DNA of 64,000 bases from Streptomyces sp. MMG1533 (GTDB lineage: Bacteria > Actinomycetota > Actinomycetes > Streptomycetales > Streptomycetaceae), in the NCBI RefSeq assembly GCF_001279775.1, contig NZ_LGDG01000237.1, positions 1 to 64,000 of the forward strand. The letters run 5' to 3'. Of the stretch, positions 8,912 to 17,414 are shown one piece after another (within the stretch, counting starts at the first letter, position 1; the number at the start of each line of letters is the position of its first letter). Position numbers and translations under genes: made by a program. Below the pieces are notes generated by a model. That model was not told the DNA's origin, made no database searches, and saw only the letters and a program-made list of their open reading frames with translations.

Positions 8912-8993
8912 TGGCGGCGCCAGGATTCGAACCTGGGAAGGCTGAGCCGGCAGATTTACAGTCTGCTCCCTTTGGCCGCTCGGGCACACCGCC
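8912..8993 (-). tRNA. tRNA-Tyr (GTA)
   Basis: Read on the minus strand: acceptor GGCGGTG pairs with CGCCGCC, anticodon stem GCAGA/TCTGC around CTGTAAA gives anticodon GTA, a long class-II variable arm, and T-arm CCAGG-TTCGAAT-CCTGG with discriminator A. CCA is not encoded. Its 3' end is the source of the att-like copies at 1200 and 4859; tRNA-Tyr is the known integration target of SLP1 in S. coelicolor. Confidence 0.95.
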
Positions 8994-9227
8994 GGGGTTT
9001 GCCGCCCTTCGAACCGCTTTTCGGCGGTGCTCCGTGGCAACGACGTAAACAATACCCGATACGGAGGGGTGCTTCGCCACCCGATTGATCTGCGCTCGGA
9101 GGTCGGTGGGTGGCTAGGCTTGTCCGGATGCGGCCCGGGACCACACCGGGCTCGGCGCCCGCCCCCACGTACGCCGATACGCACGTACGCACCCATATAC
9201 GCACCCCGATACAAGGAGCCACAGGAC

Positions 9228-9716
9228 ATGGCCGACTCCAGTTTCGACATCGTCTCGAAGGTCGAGCGGCAGGAGGTCGACAACGCCCTCAACCAGGCCG
9301 CCAAGGAGATCTCGCAGCGCTACGACTTCAAGGGCGTGGGTGCCTCGATCTCGTGGTCCGGTGACAAGATCCTGATGGAGGCGAACTCCGAGGACCGGGT
9401 GAAGGCTGTCCTCGACGTCTTCCAGTCCAAGCTGATCAAGCGCGGGATCTCGCTGAAGGCGCTGGACGCGGGCGAGCCCCAGCTCTCCGGCAAGGAGTAC
9501 AAGATCTTCGCGTCGATCGAGGAGGGCATCTCCCAGGAGAACGCGAAGAAGGTCGCAAAGATCATCCGCGACGAGGGCCCGAAGGGCGTGAAGGCCCAGG
9601 TGCAGGGCGACGAGCTGCGGGTCAGCTCGAAGAGCCGCGACGACCTGCAGGCCATCATCGCCCTCCTGAAGGGCAAGGACTTCGACTTCGCGCTGCAGTT
9701 CGTGAACTACCGGTAG
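9228..9716 (+). CDS. YajQ family cyclic-di-GMP-binding protein
   Basis: 162 aa, ATG preceded by AAGGAG with good spacing. It matches YajQ from end to end: [12 protein letters not shown] at the start, the KGVGASISW and [13 protein letters not shown] segments, and the closing [11 protein letters not shown]. Some YajQ proteins bind cyclic di-GMP and act with transcription factors; that role is not shown for Streptomyces. It is a single gene divergent from the tRNA-Tyr, with its own terminator, and belongs to the conserved host backbone at the right edge of the accessory locus. Confidence 0.95.
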   Translation: MADSSFDIVSKVERQEVDNALNQAAKEISQRYDFKGVGASISWSGDKILMEANSEDRVKAVLDVFQSKLIKRGISLKALDAGEPQLSGKEYKIFASIEEGISQENAKKVAKIIRDEGPKGVKAQVQGDELRVSSKSRDDLQAIIALLKGKDFDFALQFVNYR

Positions 9717-9749
9717 CCACTGCCGACAGCGGCCACCGGTGGTACGAGA

Positions 9750-9780
9750 AAGGGTGGGCACCCGGCGGGTGCCCACCCTT
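9750..9780 (+). terminator. terminator of the yajQ-type gene
   Basis: A perfect 14-bp stem (AAGGGTGGGCACCC with its complement) and a 3-base loop begin 33 bases after the stop codon; it could also serve the convergent GlsB-like gene. Confidence 0.85.
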
Positions 9781-9819
9781 CTCGCCTGCTGGCTGCGGTC
9801 CGAGGGGTGTTCGTCGCGC

Positions 9820-10086
9820 TCAGTCGCGCGAGTTGCCGAACAGGAGGCGGTAGGCGATCAGGAGGACGAGCGAGCCGCCGATCGCCGCCGCCCAGGTCGT
9901 ACCGTCGTAGAACTCCTTGGTGATCGGGTGGTCCAGCCAGCGGGCCGATATCCAGCCGCCGATGAACGCGCCCGCGATGCCGATGAGTGTCGTGCCGATG
10001 AAGCCGCCCGGGTCGCGGCCAGGCAGCAGGAACTTGGCGATGGCTCCGGCCAACAGACCGAGGATGATCCAACTGATGATGCCCAT
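9820..10086 (-). CDS. GlsB/YeaQ/YmgE family membrane protein
   Basis: 88 aa with three predicted membrane helices: IISWIILGLLAGAIAKFL, a Gly-rich GGFIGTTLIGIAGAFIGGWI, and TTWAAAIGGSLVLLIAYRLLFG. The LLPGRDPGG loop after the first helix is the family signature. Members are stress-associated small membrane proteins of unknown mechanism. It stands alone, convergent with the yajQ-type gene and divergent from the APC permease. Confidence 0.88.
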   Translation of the reverse strand: MGIISWIILGLLAGAIAKFLLPGRDPGGFIGTTLIGIAGAFIGGWISARWLDHPITKEFYDGTTWAAAIGGSLVLLIAYRLLFGNSRD

Positions 10087-10263
10087 GGCCTGAACCTGCC
10101 CTTCCGTTCTGTGCCCGCACTGTCTTCGGCCTGTGACTTCCGTCGCGCAGGCTGTGCTTGCGGGCCGTGCGCGTAACGCTCCGCGCGGGGTGTTCGTGCT
10201 GTGTTGATGAAGAGGACGTCACGGCTGCACCCGGCGGTTGCAGCGATCAGTAGGGTGCGGCAC

Positions 10264-11514
10264 ATGACGCATTCCGGAGCCGAACTACGGCGCACCCTGG
10301 GAGTGGGAGACGCGGTGGTCATCGGGCTGGGCTCGATGATCGGCGCCGGGATCTTCGCCGCCCTGGGGCCGGCGGCGCACGCTGCCGGGTCCGGGCTGCT
10401 GCTCGGGCTGGCGGTCGCCGCCGTGGTCGCCTACTGCAATGCCACCTCCTCGGCTCGGTTGGCGGCTCTGTATCCGGCCTCCGGCGGCACGTACGTGTAC
10501 GGGCGCGAGCGGCTCGGGCCGTTCTGGGGTTATCTCGCGGGCTGGTCGTTCGTGGTCGGGAAGACGGCCTCCTGTGCGGCGATGGCGCTCACCGTCGGGA
10601 CGTATGTCTGGCCGGGGCAGGCGCATGCCGTGGCGGTCGCCTCGGTGGTGGCGCTGACCGCGGTGAACTACGGCGGGGTCCAGAAGTCGGCCTGGCTGAC
10701 CCGGGCGATCGTGGCGGTGGTCCTGGCTGTCCTCGCTTGCGTGGTGGTCGTGTGCCTGGGGTCCGGGTCGTCCGACGCCGGTCGCCTGGACATCGGGGCG
10801 TCGGGCGGGATGGACGGGGTGCTCCAGGCGGCCGGTCTGCTGTTCTTCGCGTTCGCGGGGTACGCGCGGATCGCGACCCTCGGCGAGGAGGTGCGGGATC
10901 CGGCGCGCACGATCCCCCGCGCGATCCCGTTGGCCCTGGGCATCACGCTGGTGGTGTACGCGTGTGTGGCGGTGGCTGTCCTCTCCGTGCTGGGGGCGGG
11001 CGGTCTCGGGCACGCGACCGCGCCTCTCGCCGACGCGGTGCGGGCGGCCGGGGCGCCGGGGCTGGTGCCGGTGGTACGGGCGGGTGCCGCCGTGGCCGCG
11101 CTGGGCTCGCTGCTCGCCTTGATCCTGGGCGTCTCACGGACCACCCTGGCCATGGCGCGGGACCGGCATCTGCCCGGTGCACTGGCGGTCGTGCATCCGC
11201 GATTCCAAGTGCCGCACCGGGCCGAACTGGCCGTGGGCGCCGTGGTTGCCGTCCTGGCCGCCACGGTGGACGTACGAGGCGCGATCGGGTTCTCCTCCTT
11301 CGGTGTGCTGGCGTACTACGCGGTGGCCAACGCGTCGGCCTGGACGCTGGGTTCGGCTCCGGCGGGCCGGGTGGTGCCTGCGGTGGGGCTGCTCGGATGC
11401 GTGGTGCTGGCGTTCGCGCTGCCAGGGGTCTCGGTGGTGGTGGGGGCGGGTGTCCTGGCGGCTGGTGCGGTCGCGTACGGGGTACGACGACGGGTGTCAG
11501 ATGGCGGGCGGTAG
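10264..11514 (+). CDS. APC-superfamily amino acid permease
   Basis: 416 aa from ATG 10264 (MTHSGAELRRTLG); an upstream in-frame start at 10201 would add 21 hydrophilic residues and is unlikely. The helix 1 consensus VVIGLGSMIGAGIFAALGP is the substrate-binding unwound segment of APC transporters, and SGGTYVYGRERLGPFWGYLAGW is the typical helix 2-3 region. About 12 membrane helices can be counted. It is somewhat shorter than usual (450-500 aa) with a short C-terminus. The substrate is a cationic or neutral amino acid by family; no neighbour narrows it. Confidence 0.88.
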   Translation: MTHSGAELRRTLGVGDAVVIGLGSMIGAGIFAALGPAAHAAGSGLLLGLAVAAVVAYCNATSSARLAALYPASGGTYVYGRERLGPFWGYLAGWSFVVGKTASCAAMALTVGTYVWPGQAHAVAVASVVALTAVNYGGVQKSAWLTRAIVAVVLAVLACVVVVCLGSGSSDAGRLDIGASGGMDGVLQAAGLLFFAFAGYARIATLGEEVRDPARTIPRAIPLALGITLVVYACVAVAVLSVLGAGGLGHATAPLADAVRAAGAPGLVPVVRAGAAVAALGSLLALILGVSRTTLAMARDRHLPGALAVVHPRFQVPHRAELAVGAVVAVLAATVDVRGAIGFSSFGVLAYYAVANASAWTLGSAPAGRVVPAVGLLGCVVLAFALPGVSVVVGAGVLAAGAVAYGVRRRVSDGGR

Positions 11515-11631
11515 CGGCCGAGGCGGGGTCGGGAGCGTGTGACGGCGCACCCGGTCGGCCGACCGTGTGGCAACCGGGCGCCGTCGGCCATGGATTCATC
11601 ATGCAAGACCCCACCGGCAACCGGGCGGGCC

Positions 11632-11673
11632 TGTGGACAACTGCCGAGCTGTGGAAAACCTGGCTGTGGAAAA
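11632..11673. promoter_or_regulatory. cluster of three DnaA-box-like sites
   Basis: TGTGGACAA (11632-11640) is the exact complement of the preferred Streptomyces DnaA box TTGTCCACA; TGTGGAAAA occurs at 11650-11658 and 11665-11673. All three point the same way, with start-to-start spacings of 18 and 15 bases. The cluster lies in the gap between the convergent APC and barstar-type genes. No dnaA or dnaN is nearby, so it is not oriC. Confidence 0.55.
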
Positions 11674-11680
11674 CCCGCTG

Positions 11681-12838
11681 TCAGGCGAGGCGGACTTCAA
11701 CGCCTCTCTCGGCCAGGAATATGAGCAACTCGTCGAAGGTCGGCGGACGGTGGCCGGCAAGCGGGGTGACACCGAGGCAGGCGCGGGCGACCTCGGCGTC
11801 GTGCCAGACAAGGGTGAGGGGCGGGGCGGCGCCCCAGCGGCCTCGTAGGCAGTCGTTCAGGGCGTCGAGGCCCCAGCCGAAGTAACCACCGGGTCCGTTC
11901 ACCGCCTCGCCCATCGCGCAGAAGAAACCGGGGGCGTCGGTGATGTGGCTGCCGTCGAGGTGATGGACAGTGCCGGAGGGCTGGTCCGGGCGGCCGTGCA
12001 CGTGGTTCTCCCTGGCCGTGTCGAGCCAGAACCGGCGCCCGTCGGCATCGCATCGTGCCCAGCGATTGGGCTCCGCAGGCCGCCCGTCTCCCCACAGCTC
12101 CCACACCTCACGGGCCGCGAGTGGAGGCCGCTCCGACCAAAGGTCGAGGGTGAGATCGACGAGTCCCGCACCGCGGGCGGAGGGGATCCAGGCCCGCAGT
12201 TCGCCCTCTGCGGCGGCCTGCACGGGTCGGCCGGAGGAGTCGATGCGCAGGACCTTCACCTGACCGAGGTCCTCCTCGCCGGCGTCGAGCGCGGTGCGGA
12301 GGGCTCCTCGTGGCGAACAGCCCAGCAGTCGCAGCGGGGGCTCCAGGGGTTCGTCCTCGGCCGGTCGCACCCGGGCCAGGTCACGGCAGCTGCCCCGTGG
12401 CTCGTGCTCCGCGTCGAGCAGGCGGTAGCCCGGGGACAGCGGCGGGCACTGCGGGTAGTCGTACGGGTTGTCGTCGGGTTCTCGCGCTTCGACCGTGACG
12501 TCCCGCAGGGTCAGGTCCCGGGCGCAGGGGCGGACGTCGAGAACGCGTACGTCTTCGAGAGACCACTCCCCGACCGCCGTGCCGGACTTGTCGAGAATCT
12601 CCAGGGTGAGGGTGCCGAGCGGTGCCGTTCCCTCGGCACGCGCGCGTACGAGGGCTGCGGAGAGCTCGCCCTCGGGGGCGCAGCCCAGCAGTTCGTATCT
12701 GTCCCGCGTGGGAGGAGGCGGGTCGGCGAAGAGATCGTCGACGTCCTGGCACAGGGCCCACGTCTCCTCGTAGGCCCCCTCGTCCTCGAAGTCGGCCTGG
12801 CCGTCGTACGACAACAGGAGGTACTTCGGCTCCCCCAC
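11681..12838 (-). CDS. barstar-domain protein with long uncharacterised N-terminal region
   Basis: 385 aa. The last ~95 residues read as a barstar fold: VHHLDGSHITDAPGFFCAMG, then YFGWGLDALNDCLRGRWG and PLTLVWHDAEVA, ending in a Glu-rich helix. Barstar inhibits barnase-like RNases. Residues 1-285 contain two similar stretches (YELLGCAPEGEL.AAL..A and LRLLGCSPRGALRTALDAG), implying an internal duplication of an unknown domain. No RNase toxin gene is adjacent, so it may act in immunity to incoming toxins or have been co-opted. It is followed by yccF-like and htpX genes on the same strand upstream. Confidence 0.8.
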   Translation of the reverse strand: MGEPKYLLLSYDGQADFEDEGAYEETWALCQDVDDLFADPPPPTRDRYELLGCAPEGELSAALVRARAEGTAPLGTLTLEILDKSGTAVGEWSLEDVRVLDVRPCARDLTLRDVTVEAREPDDNPYDYPQCPPLSPGYRLLDAEHEPRGSCRDLARVRPAEDEPLEPPLRLLGCSPRGALRTALDAGEEDLGQVKVLRIDSSGRPVQAAAEGELRAWIPSARGAGLVDLTLDLWSERPPLAAREVWELWGDGRPAEPNRWARCDADGRRFWLDTARENHVHGRPDQPSGTVHHLDGSHITDAPGFFCAMGEAVNGPGGYFGWGLDALNDCLRGRWGAAPPLTLVWHDAEVARACLGVTPLAGHRPPTFDELLIFLAERGVEVRLA

Positions 12839-12853
12839 CCCCGGGTCCGCCTG

Positions 12854-13246
12854 TCAGCGGGTCGCGAACGGCTGGTCGGTCGGCACGATTTCGCGGCCCA
12901 GCGGGAACAGCGAGACCGGGATCAGCTTGAAGTTGGCGATGCCGAAGGGGATGCCGATGATCGTGACGCACAGGGCGATGCCGGTGACGATGTGACCGAT
13001 GGCCAGCCACCAGCCGGCGAGGACCAGCCAGAGCACGTTGCCGAGGCACGAGGGGGCGCCCGCGTCGCGGCGTTCGATCGTGGTGTAGCCGAAGGGCCAC
13101 AGGGCGTAGACACCGATGCGGAAGGCCGCTACGCCGAACGGGATGCCGATGATCGTGATGCACAGGAGCAGGCCCGCGGCCAGGTAGGCGAGGAACAGCC
13201 AGAAGCCGCTCAGGACGAGCCAAATGACGTTCAGGATGGTTTTCAC
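12854..13246 (-). CDS. YccF domain-containing membrane protein
   Basis: 130 aa, four membrane helices in two homologous halves. Each half has the YccF repeat: [29 protein letters not shown] and [29 protein letters not shown], followed by the PFG/PLGREIV endings. Function is unknown. Its start codon overlaps the end of htpX by four bases, so the two are translationally coupled; membrane-protein quality control is a guess from that pairing. Confidence 0.9.
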   Translation of the reverse strand: MKTILNVIWLVLSGFWLFLAYLAAGLLLCITIIGIPFGVAAFRIGVYALWPFGYTTIERRDAGAPSCLGNVLWLVLAGWWLAIGHIVTGIALCVTIIGIPFGIANFKLIPVSLFPLGREIVPTDQPFATR

Positions 13247-14106
13247 TGGGGGTGACCTGCCATCTTCTCGAGCCGGGCGATGCGCTCCGCCATCGGCGGG
13301 TGTGTCGAGAACATCTTGGAGAGTCCCTGGCCAGGACGGAAGGGGTTAGCGATCATCATGTGACTCGCGGTCTCGATGCGGGGCTCGGGCGGCAACGGGA
13401 GCTGCTTGGTGCCCAGTTCGAGCTTGCGCAGGGCGCCGGCGAGGGCGAGGGGGTCGCCGGTGAGCTGGGCACCGGACGCGTCGGCCTCGTACTCCCTGGA
13501 GCGGCTGATGGCCAGTTGGATGAGGGAGGCCGCGAGCGGGCCCAGGATCATGATCAGCAGCATGCCGAGGAGGCCGGGGCCGTCGTCGTCGTCGGACCGG
13601 CCGATCGGGATCAGCCAGGCGAAGTTGACCAGGAACATGATCACGGAGGCGAGGGCGCCGGCGACCGAGGAGATCAGGATGTCCCGGTTGTAGACATGAC
13701 TGAGTTCGTGGCCGATGACGCCGCGCAGTTCGCGCTCGTCCAGGATGCGCAGGATGCCCTCCGTGCAGCAAACGGCGGCGTTGCGCGGGTTGCGGCCCGT
13801 CGCGAAGGCGTTCGGCGCCTCCGTCGGGGAGATGTACAGGCGGGGCATGGGTTGGCGGGCCTGGGTGGAGAGTTCACGGACCATGCGGTAGAGGCCGGGT
13901 GCCTCGAACTCGCTGACGGGGCGGGCGCGCATCGCGCGTAGAGCGAGATTGTCGCTGTTCCAGTACGCGTATGCGTTGGTCCCCAGGGCGATCACGACCG
14001 CTACGACGAGCCCCATGCGGCCGAAGAAGCTGCCGATGACGATGATGAGCGCGGACAGTCCCCCAAGGAGTACTGCGGTCCTTAGCCCGTTGTGCCGGCG
14101 GTGCAC
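13243..14106 (-). CDS. htpX: HtpX-type membrane zinc metalloprotease
   Basis: 287 aa from GTG 14106, chosen because GGAGG lies eight bases upstream and [15 protein letters not shown] then starts the protein; a longer frame to 14235 has no ribosome site. Two N-terminal helices precede the M48 core. HELSH provides the zinc histidines and catalytic Glu, and EYEADASG gives the third ligand. [21 protein letters not shown] is the family sequence. Two more helices follow HELSH. It degrades misfolded membrane proteins. It overlaps yccF by four bases. Confidence 0.93.
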   Translation of the reverse strand: MHRRHNGLRTAVLLGGLSALIIVIGSFFGRMGLVVAVVIALGTNAYAYWNSDNLALRAMRARPVSEFEAPGLYRMVRELSTQARQPMPRLYISPTEAPNAFATGRNPRNAAVCCTEGILRILDERELRGVIGHELSHVYNRDILISSVAGALASVIMFLVNFAWLIPIGRSDDDDGPGLLGMLLIMILGPLAASLIQLAISRSREYEADASGAQLTGDPLALAGALRKLELGTKQLPLPPEPRIETASHMMIANPFRPGQGLSKMFSTHPPMAERIARLEKMAGHPQ

Positions 14107-14313
14107 GGTACGCCCTCCAAGTCGCGCAGCAGGGGAACCCTTTGCTTGCTGATCTCGCTCAATGATCTTGCTTACTGACTCCGATGCCACTGGTGCCGTG
14201 GTGTCACGTCCAGTGGACCCTCCCGCTCTGGTCAACGCCAGGCGAGGGCCTCTAGTTCCCTTGTGCGTACGGCGGCGTGCGTGGGCCGTCCGGGTGAGGG
14301 CGGGGGGACGCGG

Positions 14314-15837
14314 TCAGAAGAGCCCGGTGTCGGTGAAGCGCAGGACCAGCTGGGGTGCTCCGGAGAGGGCGATGCCGAGGACGCCGGTCAGGGCGATCGC
14401 GGCGGTGAGGGGGGCCGGGACACGGTGCTCGGCGGGCTCGCCCTCGGGGGCGCGGAACAGGAGGGTCGTCCACCGGAGGTAGTAGAACAGCGCGATCACG
14501 ACGTTGACGGCCATCACCACGGCGAGCCAGCCGAGGCCCGCGTCCACGGCTGCGGAGAACACGGTGACCTTCGCGAAGAGCCCGATGATGCCCGGCGGCA
14601 GTCCGGCCAGGCAGAGCAGGAAGAAGGCCAGGAGGAGCGCGGCGAGGGGGTTCGACGCGTAGAGGCCTCGGTAGTCGGAGACGCGGTTGAGGGACTTCGT
14701 ACGGCCGACCAGTGCGGCCACCGCGAAGGCGCCCAGGTTCACGGCGGCGTACATGAGGGCGTACGCGACCGTGGAGCCGATCGACCGCTCGGCGTTCTCG
14801 GAGTACGCGGCGGCGGCGATCGGGACGAGGAGATAGCCGGCCTGGCCGACGGACGACCAGGCGAGCAGGCGTACCGCGCTGTACGCGCGCGTGGCCTGTT
14901 GGCGGAGGGCGCCGACGTTGCCGACGGTCATGGTGAGGGCGGCCAGCGCGGCGAGCGCCGGGCCCCAGACGTCGGCGTACGACGGGAGGGCGACGACCGT
15001 GATGAGGATGAGGCCGGAGAAGCCGACCGCCTTGCCGACGACCGACAGATAGGCGGCGATCGGGAGGGGCGCGCCCACGTAGGTGTCCGGCACCCAGAAG
15101 TGGAACGGGACGGCGGCTGTCTTGAAGGCGAAACCGATGAGGGTGAGGACGACGCCGGTCTGGGTGAGGGTGTGGAGCTGCCCGTCGACGTTCTGGATGC
15201 GGTCGGCGATCTGGGTGAGGTAGAGGGTGCCGGTGGAGGCGTACACGAAGCTGATGCCCATGAGGCTGACCGCGGTCGCGGTGACCGAGGACAGGAAGAA
15301 CTTCAGGGCCGCTTCGGAGGACTTCTTGTCGCCGTGCCTGAGGCCGACGAGCGCGAAGGCGGGCAGGGAGGCGACCTCCAGGGCGACGATCAGGGTCGCG
15401 AGGTCGCGGGAGGCGGGCAGGAGGGCGGCGCCGGCGGCGGAGGACAGCAGCAGGAACCAGTACTCCCCTTCGGGGAGTCCCTTGTCGGCGTCCTTGAGGG
15501 CGGTGACCGACAGGAGGGCGGAGAGGAGGGCGCCGCCGAGGACCAGGAGCTGGAGGACGAGGGTGAAGCGGTCGGCCGTGTAGCTGCATGCGTCGGGGGC
15601 GCCGGTCAGGCAGAAGGTGCTGCGGTCGCCGTCCAGGAGGGGCAACAGCATGAGCGTCGAGGCGGCGAGTCCCGCGACCGACAGCCGGCCGAGCAGCGCC
15701 TTCTTCTTTTCGCCGACGAACAGGTCGGCGACCAGGACGACGAGTCCGACGACCGCCGCGATGGTGGGCGGTGCGATGGCGAGCCAGTCGACGGACTGGA
15801 CGAGATTCGCCGCCAGCGGCTGGGCGAGGGCGCTCAT
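14314..15837 (-). CDS. nuoN: NADH-quinone oxidoreductase subunit N (second cluster)
   Basis: 507 aa, ATG at 15837 overlapping the nuoM stop by four bases. It is an antiporter-like proton-pumping subunit with about 14 helices. The proton-channel residues sit in LALEVASLP-type (VALEVASLPAFALVG), KFFLSSVTATAV and FAFKTAAVPFHFWVPD motifs. It is the last gene of the operon; no terminator is obvious in the ~75 bases before the next feature. Confidence 0.93.
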   Translation of the reverse strand: MSALAQPLAANLVQSVDWLAIAPPTIAAVVGLVVLVADLFVGEKKKALLGRLSVAGLAASTLMLLPLLDGDRSTFCLTGAPDACSYTADRFTLVLQLLVLGGALLSALLSVTALKDADKGLPEGEYWFLLLSSAAGAALLPASRDLATLIVALEVASLPAFALVGLRHGDKKSSEAALKFFLSSVTATAVSLMGISFVYASTGTLYLTQIADRIQNVDGQLHTLTQTGVVLTLIGFAFKTAAVPFHFWVPDTYVGAPLPIAAYLSVVGKAVGFSGLILITVVALPSYADVWGPALAALAALTMTVGNVGALRQQATRAYSAVRLLAWSSVGQAGYLLVPIAAAAYSENAERSIGSTVAYALMYAAVNLGAFAVAALVGRTKSLNRVSDYRGLYASNPLAALLLAFFLLCLAGLPPGIIGLFAKVTVFSAAVDAGLGWLAVVMAVNVVIALFYYLRWTTLLFRAPEGEPAEHRVPAPLTAAIALTGVLGIALSGAPQLVLRFTDTGLF

Positions 15838-17408
15838 CGGGTGCCTCCTGCGAGGAGCTGCTGCACGGCCGGGTCGGTCAGGCCGAGGAGGGCCTTCGGC
15901 CAGAGGCCGGCGACGACGGTGAGGACGACGAGCGGGGTCCAGGCCGCGAACTCGTAGATCTGGACGTCGGCGAGCTTCGGAGCTTCCTGCCGTACCGCGC
16001 CCATGCAGACGCGGCGGACCAGGATCAGCATGTACGCGGCCGTCAGCAGCGTGCCGAACGCGCCGATCGCCATGAAGGTGAGGAAGGCGGGGCGGCTGAG
16101 GTCGTCGGCGGGGTTGAACGCGCCGAACAGCGCCAGCATCTCCCCCCAGAATCCGGCGAGGCCGGGCAGGCCGAGCGAGGCGACGGCGGCGAAGGCGAGC
16201 AGGCCGCCGAGGCGGGGGGCCTTGCCGTAGAGCGCCGCGCCGGTTTCCTCCGCGAGGGTGTCGAGGTCGGTGGTGCCGGTGCGGTCCTTCAGGGCCCCGA
16301 CCAGGAAGAAGAGGAGGCCGGTGATGAGGCCGTGGGCGATGTTGGCGAACAGCGCGCCGTTCACGCCGGTCGGGGTCATGGTCGAGATGCCGAGCAGGAC
16401 GAAGCCCATGTGACCGACGGAGGAGTAGGCGATCAGCCGCTTGAGGTCGCCCTTGGCTCCCTGCTTGGCCAGGGCCAGGCAGGCCAGGGATCCGTAGATG
16501 ATCCCGACGACGGCGAAGGCGGCGAGGTAGGGCGCGAAGGTGCGGAAGCCGTCCGGCGTGATCGGCAGCAGAATCCGGACGAATCCGTACGTACCCATTT
16601 TCAGCAGCACGCCGGCCAGCAGGACCGATCCGACGGTCGGCGCGGCGGTGTGGGCATCGGGCAGCCAGCTGTGCAGCGGCCACATCGGCGTCTTGACCGC
16701 GAGCCCGATCCCGATCGCCAAAACGGCGATGACCTGCACGGATGTGGTCATCGACCGGCCGTTGTCAGTGGCGAGTGCCACCATGTCGAATGTGCCCGCC
16801 TTGATTCCGATCAGGAGCAGGCCGAGCAGCATGACGACGGAGCCGAGCAGCGTGAAGAGGATGAACTTCCAAGCCGCCTGGGTCCGTTGCTCACCGCCCC
16901 AGCGGGCGATGAGGAAGTACATCGGGATGAGGACCATCTCGAAGGCGAGGAAGAAGAGGAGCAGGTCGAGGACGGCGAAGGTCGCGAGGGTGCCGGACTC
17001 CAGGACGAGCAGCAGTGCGACGAAGGCCTTCGGGGTCGGACCCGCGGGCATCTTGAAATAGGAGTAGAGCGCGCAGAGGAAGGTCAGCAGCGCGGTCAGG
17101 ACCAGAAGGGGGAGGGAGATGCCGTCGATGCCGAGGTGGATCCGCACATCGAGTGCGGGGATCCAGCTGATGTCGGTCGTGGCCTGCATCTTCGAGGGGT
17201 GGTCGTGGTCGAAGCCGAGCGTGAGGACGACCGCGGCGAGGAGGATCGCGCCGGTGACCGTCACGCCGTGCCGCAGCACGGCCTGCTCGGGTGACTTCCC
17301 CTTCAGTCCGGGCGGGGCCGGCAGCAGAGCCATGGCGGCGCCGAGAAGCGGGCCGACCACGATGAACGCCAGAAGGACCTGCATCACGGACTCGTTGATA
17401 TCGATCAC
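15834..17408 (-). CDS. nuoM: NADH-quinone oxidoreductase subunit M (second cluster)
   Basis: 524 aa, GTG start. Antiporter-like membrane subunit: FLAFEMVLIPMYFLIARWG carries the helix-5 glutamate, AWKFILFTLLGSVVM the following conserved region, and GLAVKTPMWPLHSWLPDAH the channel lysine and signature. RLIAYSSVGHMGFVLLGI is the broken-helix region. It sits six bases after nuoL and overlaps nuoN by four bases. Confidence 0.95.
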   Translation of the reverse strand: MIDINESVMQVLLAFIVVGPLLGAAMALLPAPPGLKGKSPEQAVLRHGVTVTGAILLAAVVLTLGFDHDHPSKMQATTDISWIPALDVRIHLGIDGISLPLLVLTALLTFLCALYSYFKMPAGPTPKAFVALLLVLESGTLATFAVLDLLLFFLAFEMVLIPMYFLIARWGGEQRTQAAWKFILFTLLGSVVMLLGLLLIGIKAGTFDMVALATDNGRSMTTSVQVIAVLAIGIGLAVKTPMWPLHSWLPDAHTAAPTVGSVLLAGVLLKMGTYGFVRILLPITPDGFRTFAPYLAAFAVVGIIYGSLACLALAKQGAKGDLKRLIAYSSVGHMGFVLLGISTMTPTGVNGALFANIAHGLITGLLFFLVGALKDRTGTTDLDTLAEETGAALYGKAPRLGGLLAFAAVASLGLPGLAGFWGEMLALFGAFNPADDLSRPAFLTFMAIGAFGTLLTAAYMLILVRRVCMGAVRQEAPKLADVQIYEFAAWTPLVVLTVVAGLWPKALLGLTDPAVQQLLAGGTR

Positions 17409-17414
17409 GCCTGC

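Noticed and set aside
11632..11673. Chromosomal replication origin
   Set aside because: Only three boxes, and no dnaA, dnaN or rpmH nearby.
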